NCBI GenBank assembly: GCA_905215065.1
Contig: CAJMOF010000003.1
Location: forward strand, 1 to 64,000
Origin: an uncultured bacterium
GTDB lineage: Bacteria > Actinomycetota > Coriobacteriia > Coriobacteriales > Coriobacteriaceae
Length of the DNA: 64,000 bases
Direction: 5' to 3'
Below, piece after piece: positions 58,991-64,000 of this stretch. The position numbers and the translations under genes were made by a program. Numbering within the stretch: position 1 is the first letter of the stretch; every line of letters begins with the position of its first letter. The notes beneath the pieces are model-generated. The model made no database searches and was not told where the DNA came from. It saw only the letters and a program-made list of their open reading frames with translations.

Positions 58991-61486
58991 GTGACGGAAC
59001 AGAAGATGAGCCCGCAGGCTATCGAGGTGCGTGGCGCGCGCGTGCACAACCTCAAGGACATCGATATTGATATTCCGCTGGGAAAGCTCGTGGGCATTGC
59101 CGGCGTGTCGGGTTCGGGCAAGAGTTCGCTGGCACTGGGGGTTCTTTATGCCGAGGGCTCGCGTCGTTATCTGGAGGCGCTCAGCACCTATACCCGCCGT
59201 CGTCTGACGCAGGCCGAGCACGCCCAGGTGGACGAGGTGCTGCACGTGCCGGCGGCGCTCGCATTGCATCAGCGCCCCAGTGTGCCAGGCGTGCGTTCGA
59301 CCTTTGGCACCATGACCGAGCTCAACAATAGCCTGCGTCTGCTCTTTAGCCGCTGCGCCCATCACGTCTGCCCGCATTGCGGGGCGCGCGTGGAGCCGAG
59401 CCTTAACGTGGCCGCGGGCCTGTCGCTCACATGCCCCGCATGCGGGCGCGAGTTCTATGCGCCGGGTGCCGAGGACCTTGCCTTTAACAGTGGCGGCGCG
59501 TGCCCTACCTGCGGAGGCACCGGCGTCATGCGCGAGGTGGACGAGGCGAGCCTGGTGCCCGACGAGTCAAAGACAATCAACGAGGGCGCGGTGCTTCCCT
59601 GGGGCACGCTGATGTGGGACCTGATGAAGCAGGTGGCCGGCGAGATGGGCGTGCGTACCGACGTGCCGTTTAACCAGCTCACGCCTCAAGAGCGCGACAT
59701 CGTGTTCCATGGCCCGGCAGTTAAGAAGCACATTCTCTACGTTCCCAAAAATGGCGAGGGCGCCACGCCGCTCGACTTTACCTATTACAACGCCGTCTAT
59801 ACCGTCGAGAATGCGCTCGCCAAGGTTAAGGACGATAAGGGGCTCAAGCGCGTTGCGCGCTTTTTGCGCGAGGGACCGTGCCGCGATTGCGGGGGCACGC
59901 GTCTTTCCGAGGCTGCGCGCCAGCCCCAGGTGCGCGGTATCAATCTGGCGCAGGCGGCGGCCATGACGCTGGGCGAGGCGATTGAGTGGGTGCGCGGGGT
60001 GCCCGCATCCTTGCCGACCGAGATGCGGCCCATGGCGACGGACATCTGCGATTCGTTTTTGAGTACGGCCCGCCGCCTGGTCGACCTGGGCCTCGATTAC
60101 CTTTCGCTCGACCGCGCCGGTGCCACGCTGTCTACGGGTGAGCGCCAGCGCGTACAGCTTGCCCGCGTGGTGCGCAACCGATCGACGGGTGTGCTGTATG
60201 TGCTGGACGAGCCTTCGATCGGCTTGCATCCTGCCAATGTCGACGGTCTGGTGGGCGTGATGCGCGATCTGGTGGTCGACGGCAATACCGTGGTTGTTGT
60301 CGACCACGACACGCGCGTGCTGGCAGAAGCCGACTATCTGGTCGAGATGGGCCCCGTTGCGGGAGCAGGCGGCGGCCATGTAATCGCCGCCGGTACGGTA
60401 GACGAGGTCGAACAATCGCAGGGCAGCCGCATCGCGCCGTTCTTGCGCTCGGACCCCAAGCGTCTGCGCCCGCAGGTGGCTGACGACGAAATGTTCGACC
60501 TAGGCCATATCCGCATGGCGACCGATGCCATCCATACCGTCAAACCACTCGAAGTCGATATCCCGCGCGGGCGCCTTGTCGCGGTGACGGGTGTTTCGGG
60601 TTCGGGCAAGACGACACTGGTGCTCGAGACGCTCATCCCGGCGCTCAAGGCGCAAGCGGCCGGCGAGCGCCTGCCAAGGCACGTGCGTTGGGTCGATGCC
60701 GAGGGCATCGCGCGCGCCAACCTGATTGACGCCACGCCCATCGGTGCCAACGTGCGCTCGACGGTGGCGACCTATGCCGACATCCATGACGAGCTGCGCC
60801 GCGCCTTTGCCCGTACGCCCGAGGCCAAGGAGGCAGGGTATAAGGCGGGCGCCTTTAGCTACAACACTGGCACCTTGCGCTGTCCTACGTGCGATGGCAC
60901 GGGTTCGATATCGCTTGACGTGCAGTTTTTGCCCGATGTCGAGATCGTCTGCCCTGCATGCCGCGGCTCGCGTTATGCCGACGCAGCCTCGTATATCCAT
61001 CGCGAGGGCAAGGACGGCAGCCTACTTACATTGCCGCAGCTCATGGATATGAGTGTGGACGAGGCCATTGACGCCACGTTGGGACTCAAGAAAGTCCAGG
61101 CGCGCTTGCAGACCTTGCACGACCTGGGTTTGGGCTACTTGACACTGGGCGAGCCCACGCCGGCGCTCTCGGGCGGCGAGGCGCAGCGGCTTAAGCTTGC
61201 GAGCGAGATGGGCCGCGTGCAGGACGATGCCGTATTCGTATTCGACGAGCCCACGATCGGCCTGCATCCGCTCGATGTTCAGGTGCTGCTGAGTGTGTTT
61301 GACGGCCTCGTTGCCAAGGGCGCCACGGTTATCGTGATCGAACACGACCTCGACCTTATCCGTAATGCCGATTACGTGATCGACATGGGCCCGGGCGGCG
61401 GTGACGCAGGCGGACAAATCGTCTGCACCGGCACGCCGGATGACACTGCGGCCTGCTCCGCAAGCGTCACTGGCCGCTACCTCTAG
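58991..61486 (+). CDS. UvrA-like ABC ATPase (class II UvrA paralogue)
   Basis: An 831-residue UvrA-family protein, shorter than the ~940 residues of canonical UvrA. Seen: IEVRGARVHNLKDIDIDIP, Walker A GIAGVSGSGKSSLALGVLYA and, in the second half, VTGVSGSGKTTLVLETL; zinc sites HVCPHCGARVEP...CPACGREFY, ACPTCGGTG and CPTCDGTGSISLD...CPACRGSRYA; signatures LSTGERQRVQLARV (first, degenerate) and LSGGEAQRLKLASEM; Walker B YVLDEPSIGLHP and FVFDEPTIGLHP. The region that binds UvrB appears reduced, as in UvrA2/DrrC-type proteins linked to drug tolerance. GTG 58991 with GGG upstream is preferred; ATG 58973 would overlap the AAA gene. It is coupled to that gene. Confidence 0.88.
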   Translation: MTEQKMSPQAIEVRGARVHNLKDIDIDIPLGKLVGIAGVSGSGKSSLALGVLYAEGSRRYLEALSTYTRRRLTQAEHAQVDEVLHVPAALALHQRPSVPGVRSTFGTMTELNNSLRLLFSRCAHHVCPHCGARVEPSLNVAAGLSLTCPACGREFYAPGAEDLAFNSGGACPTCGGTGVMREVDEASLVPDESKTINEGAVLPWGTLMWDLMKQVAGEMGVRTDVPFNQLTPQERDIVFHGPAVKKHILYVPKNGEGATPLDFTYYNAVYTVENALAKVKDDKGLKRVARFLREGPCRDCGGTRLSEAARQPQVRGINLAQAAAMTLGEAIEWVRGVPASLPTEMRPMATDICDSFLSTARRLVDLGLDYLSLDRAGATLSTGERQRVQLARVVRNRSTGVLYVLDEPSIGLHPANVDGLVGVMRDLVVDGNTVVVVDHDTRVLAEADYLVEMGPVAGAGGGHVIAAGTVDEVEQSQGSRIAPFLRSDPKRLRPQVADDEMFDLGHIRMATDAIHTVKPLEVDIPRGRLVAVTGVSGSGKTTLVLETLIPALKAQAAGERLPRHVRWVDAEGIARANLIDATPIGANVRSTVATYADIHDELRRAFARTPEAKEAGYKAGAFSYNTGTLRCPTCDGTGSISLDVQFLPDVEIVCPACRGSRYADAASYIHREGKDGSLLTLPQLMDMSVDEAIDATLGLKKVQARLQTLHDLGLGYLTLGEPTPALSGGEAQRLKLASEMGRVQDDAVFVFDEPTIGLHPLDVQVLLSVFDGLVAKGATVIVIEHDLDLIRNADYVIDMGPGGGDAGGQIVCTGTPDDTAACSASVTGRYL

Positions 61487-61490
61487 CAGA

Positions 61491-61521
61491 ATGTGACAAA
61501 GGGACAGTCCCTTTGTCACAT
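61491..61521. repeat. REP-like palindrome (TGTGACA type)
   Basis: ATGTGACAAAGGGAC-A-GTCCCTTTGTCACAT between the convergent UvrA-like and AAA genes, four bases after one stop and seven from the other. Confidence 0.9.
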
Positions 61522-61528
61522 CCGATGC

Positions 61529-62629
61529 CTATTTCACGCATTGAGCGGCGAGATAGTCGCGGAAGAACGGTAATTCAAAAGCGACGATTCCGCGCCCGCG
61601 TTCTCCAATGATGCCGGCGTCTATCATGCGGCGTCGGTAGCGGGAGACCTGTTGCGGCGAACGCTTAAGGCGCTCGACAAGGTCAGCGGTGGTGGACTCT
61701 TCTTCGTCGTCGAGCATGGCGATGAGAAATCGCTTGTCCTCCGCAGTGAGTTCCCGATAGGTCGCTGCGAGGATCCGGTCGTCCATTTCATCGCGTGCGA
61801 TTTTGATTCCCTGGTCAAAGTCGCGAGATGATATTTCCCTCGAGTTGCTCGTGAGATCCCAGGCGCGGTAACCCACAAGCTGCAAAAGGAAAGGAAAGCC
61901 CGAAATCGAGCGAACGGCCTTATCGATTCCCTCGGCATCCGCCAGACGGTCGTTTTCCTGGATCGTTCGGATCAAGGCCTCGCGTACATCGTAGTCGGCG
62001 ATACGCCCCAGATGATATTGCTGGGCGCGACGAAGGAACGAGACCGTCTTGTGGTTCAGCAACGTCGAGACGTTGTTGGGAAGTCCCGCCATGAGTAGAG
62101 CGACGCGTTTCCCATCGGTCACAAAGTGCTGATACGTGGCTGCGAGCTGGATCATCTCGTCGAGCGTCGGGTCGACCTCATCAACCGTGACGAGTAGACC
62201 GGTGCCCGTTTCGTTGAGCTGGTCGATGATGTCGCTCATGCGATAACGCCAAGTCGAGGCATCGTGAACGCGATTGACCTCGATACTGCCGAGCGGCGCG
62301 ATTCCGAGACCGGTGACTTCGAAGTTGTTAGACGGGTTGATGAGATGGCCTGCAGCACGTTTCGCCCCGAGCTCGATTTCCTCAAGCATTCCCGAGAGCG
62401 CGGTCGTCTTTACCGCTATCCAGCCGTGGGATTCCGCCCTTGTTGCGAGCGACGACATGAGAGCGGTTTTACCGGTTCCACGCGCGCCTGAGAAGATCGA
62501 GGTCAATTCCGGGCGTCTACGCTGGCTCAAGAAGGCACGGTCCAAATCCCGAATAATCTGTTGTCTGCCGGCGAGATGGGCAGGAACCTCACCAAAACTG
62601 GGGGTAAACGGGTTCTCGAGATATTCCAC
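61529..62629 (-). CDS. AAA family ATPase (Orc1/Cdc6-STAND-like) with winged helix, paralogue
   Basis: A 366-residue ATPase related to the gene at 57862. Seen: NPFTPSFGEVPAHLAGRQQI, Walker A IFSGARGTGKTALMSSL, Walker B GLLVTVDEVDPTLDEM, sensor LLMAGLPNNVSTLLNHKTVS then FLRRAQQYHLGRI, lid GFPFLLQLVGYRAWDL and a C-terminal winged helix with STTADLVERLKRSPQQVSRY and RRRMIDAGIIGERGRGIVAF. GTG start at 62629 has AGGAG upstream. It points toward the UvrA-like gene, so the two AAA genes enclose it. It may bind the decamer repeats in its own promoter. Confidence 0.85.
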   Translation of the reverse strand: MEYLENPFTPSFGEVPAHLAGRQQIIRDLDRAFLSQRRRPELTSIFSGARGTGKTALMSSLATRAESHGWIAVKTTALSGMLEEIELGAKRAAGHLINPSNNFEVTGLGIAPLGSIEVNRVHDASTWRYRMSDIIDQLNETGTGLLVTVDEVDPTLDEMIQLAATYQHFVTDGKRVALLMAGLPNNVSTLLNHKTVSFLRRAQQYHLGRIADYDVREALIRTIQENDRLADAEGIDKAVRSISGFPFLLQLVGYRAWDLTSNSREISSRDFDQGIKIARDEMDDRILAATYRELTAEDKRFLIAMLDDEEESTTADLVERLKRSPQQVSRYRRRMIDAGIIGERGRGIVAFELPFFRDYLAAQCVK

Positions 62630-62650
62630 AAGGCTCTCCTTTCACATCGC

Positions 62651-62690
62651 CGTTTAACTCCATTTTATTCTAGTTAATTCTAATTAAAAG
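62651..62690 (-). promoter_or_regulatory. 10-bp-phased direct repeats upstream of second AAA ATPase
   Basis: Read on the minus strand: CTTTTAATTA, GAATTAACTA, GAATAAAATG, GAGTTAAACG, four consecutive decamers sharing GARTWAA-like bases. It is AT-rich, overlaps a TAAAAT -10-like box and ends 22 bases before the GTG start. The spacing matches the decamers before the other AAA gene. Confidence 0.55.
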
Positions 62691-62715
62691 CGACGGCTCG
62701 TTATTTGGTGCATCA

Positions 62716-62746
62716 ATGTGACAAAGGGACAGTCCCTTTGTCACAT
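62716..62746. repeat. REP-like palindrome (TGTGACA type) supplying a stop codon
   Basis: ATGTGACAAAGGGAC-A-GTCCCTTTGTCACAT. On the minus strand the first ATGTGA gives trmL its final Met codon and stop. Confidence 0.9.
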
Positions 62747-63340
62747 GCCGGGGAAGCCTGTCTGGCGGAGGGCCTCGTAGAGGACGATGGCGGCGCTGTT
62801 GGAGAGGTTGAGTGCACTGATGCGATAGTCGTTCGGGTCGACAAAGTTGCCGCAGATATCCTGCTGAAGGATGGCCTCGTGGCTGTCCTCGGTATGTCCG
62901 AGCGACTCTTCGTGGGCTCCCCAGGCCTCGGCATTATCGAGTGAGTCGCAATCGCGCAGCATAGGAATGCGCTCGCAGCGCTCAGGCGCCGCTGCGAGCA
63001 GCTCTTCGGGAATCCCCGAGCTCTCGCTGCCAAAGACCAGATAGTCACCGTCGCGGTAGGTGCTTTGCGCATAGGTGCGGCGTGCCTTTTTGGTCAGCAG
63101 ATGCAGGCACTCGTCGGCGGGGGAGAGGCCGTTGCGCGCAAGAAAATCCTCCCAGCCGGCATAGGTCGTCACGTCCAAGTTTTGCCAGTAGCCCAGGCCG
63201 GCGCGACGCACCGTCTTGTCGTCGAGCGAAAAGCCCAGTGGCTCCACCAGATGCAGGCGGGCGCCGGTAACCACGCAGGTGCGGCCGATATTGCCCGTAT
63301 TGGCCGGAATCTCGGGCGCATACAGCACGATATTGAACAT
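62741..63340 (-). CDS. trmL: tRNA (cytidine34-2'-O)-methyltransferase with knot-region insertion
   Basis: A 199-residue SPOUT methyltransferase that 2'-O-methylates the wobble base of leucine tRNAs. Seen: MFNIVLYAPEIPANTGNIGR then TCVVTGARLHLVEPLGF, RRAGLGYWQ, YLVFGSESSGIPEELL (SAM-binding loop) and the C-terminal knot ISALNLSNSAAIVLYEALRQ. Between IPML and SALNLSN, where TrmL normally has a few residues, there are about 40 extra (including HEESLGHTEDSHEAILQQDI). ATG at 63340 follows AAGGAG. The final Met and the stop codon come from the REP-like palindrome at 62716-62746. Confidence 0.9.
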   Translation of the reverse strand: MFNIVLYAPEIPANTGNIGRTCVVTGARLHLVEPLGFSLDDKTVRRAGLGYWQNLDVTTYAGWEDFLARNGLSPADECLHLLTKKARRTYAQSTYRDGDYLVFGSESSGIPEELLAAAPERCERIPMLRDCDSLDNAEAWGAHEESLGHTEDSHEAILQQDICGNFVDPNDYRISALNLSNSAAIVLYEALRQTGFPGM

Positions 63341-63364
63341 GAATCTCCTTGGCTCAGAATGAAA

Positions 63365-63401
63365 AACCACCACGAAGGGGACAGGCACCTTCGTGGTGGT
63401 T
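63365..63401. repeat. REP-like palindrome (AACCACCACG type)
   Basis: AACCACCACGAAGGGGACAG then GCACCTTCGTGGTGGTT: a 15-bp stem with a GGGGACAGG core, between trmL and the CobW-type gene. Confidence 0.85.
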
Positions 63402-63440
63402 AGGCGGTTACGTGGGCGGAAAACGCTCGCTTCGATAACC

Positions 63441-64000
63441 CTAGGCGCGGTGCCAGTCGGTCAGGCAGGCATCGAGGGCGGCGATGAGCGCGTCCTTGTC
63501 CATGTGACGGCCGATGATGCACAGGCTCGTCATGCGGTCGCCCGTCTCGTCGTCCCAAATCTGCATGATCTCGGGGTTCTCGTCGATAATCTTCTGCTTT
63601 TCGCCCTCAGGCGCAGAATCGACAAACAGACCGTTCTCCATCAGGCGCATCTGGTGGCCAGCCTGCTCGAACATGTAGCACATGTCCGGATCGCCGGTCT
63701 GCCACAGCGGACCCTTGACGCGGATGACCTCGTCGGGCCACTCCTGCTCAACAAAATCGGTGAACTTCTGCAGGTCAAACGGCTTGCGGCGCGAGTACAC
63801 AAAGGTCTCGATGTCGTACTCGAGCACCTCGGGGTCGTCGTGCTCCTCGGGATGCTCCATGGCCTCGATCCAGGCGGCGGAGTTGTAGGCGCGCATAAAG
63901 TCGAAGCGGTCGGTATCGAGCAGCTCCTCCATGGGGACCTCGCCGTTTTGAGCCTCGACAATCACGGCGTCCTTCTGAAGGCTGCGCACGATGGCCTTGA
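63441..64000 (-). CDS. CobW/YjiA-family GTP-binding protein, C-terminal part (truncated by window edge)
   Basis: The last ~186 codons are visible and the frame stays open to the right edge. Seen: IVEAQNGEVPMEELLDTDRF (the end of the G domain and linker), then the CobW C-terminal domain: EYDIETFVYSRRKPFDLQKF, DEVIRVKGPLWQTGDPDMCY and an extended tail with MTSLCIIGRHMDKDALIAAL. The GTPase domain with Walker A and the CxCC metal motif lies outside. COG0523 proteins deliver or sense zinc, cobalt or nickel; which metal cannot be told. No start is in the window. Confidence 0.85.
   Translation of the reverse strand, partial: KAIVRSLQKDAVIVEAQNGEVPMEELLDTDRFDFMRAYNSAAWIEAMEHPEEHDDPEVLEYDIETFVYSRRKPFDLQKFTDFVEQEWPDEVIRVKGPLWQTGDPDMCYMFEQAGHQMRLMENGLFVDSAPEGEKQKIIDENPEIMQIWDDETGDRMTSLCIIGRHMDKDALIAALDACLTDWHRA

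Overview
The window reads as chromosomal DNA of a high-GC Gram-positive gut anaerobe, most likely a coriobacterium (Collinsella or a close relative). This is inferred from GC-rich codon use in nearly all genes, an LAxTG-type (LAGTG) sortase signal on a giant surface protein, a GMP synthase lacking its glutaminase domain, many two-component and multidrug/DMT-type transport genes, and a dense family of short palindromic intergenic repeats. I saw no tRNA, rRNA, phage, conjugative element or intact transposase gene.

Layout. 1-2.7 kb: a TetR regulator divergent from three tandem sirtuin-like genes, the last cut by the left edge. 2.9-4.9 kb: a flavodoxin-fold reductase and a DUF4143 ATPase. 5.0-9.3 kb: a type II topoisomerase pair (parE-parC). 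9.5-11.2 kb: a sugar acetyltransferase and an XRE regulator with a membrane protein. 11.2-16.8 kb: a 1455-residue cell-wall protein behind a LuxR regulator. 17-18 kb: guaA (ATP pyrophosphatase part only). 18.2-24.0 kb: a redox block: a two-component system divergent from a CXXC membrane peptide, a polyferredoxin, a TlpA-like lipoprotein, a rhodanese fragment and a CoA-disulfide reductase-rhodanese fusion. 24.3-29.3 kb: an ABC transporter fusion and two membrane proteins. 29.3-29.8 kb: intergenic DNA made almost wholly of repeats. 29.8-43.4 kb: housekeeping and accessory genes (dus, glutaredoxin, a TipAS-domain regulator, trmO, patB, a hybrid sensor kinase, a K+ channel, a LOG protein, a ClC protein, a DMT transporter, a YtrA-type ABC operon). 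43.57-43.86 kb: four inverted-repeat units at an exact 80-bp period. 44-54.9 kb: prfC, a queuosine-precursor-type transporter, an SDR, ung, a DMT transporter, LysR, MATE, rlmA, rsmJ and small membrane proteins. 55-62.6 kb: mscL, a TetM-like GTPase, and a UvrA paralogue flanked by two paralogous AAA ATPases, each preceded by 10-bp-phased direct repeats. 62.7-64 kb: trmL and a CobW-type protein cut by the right edge.

The strongest unexplained signals are the 80-bp-period palindromic array upstream of prfC; the dispersed hairpin family whose core is GGGAC and whose arms vary but stay self-complementary, several copies of which supply or abut a stop codon; the AAA-UvrA2-AAA cassette with decameric iterons; the three tandem divergent sirtuins; and a 186-bp near-complete inverted repeat resembling a MITE. 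All family assignments are from reading translated sequence by eye; no database search was run.
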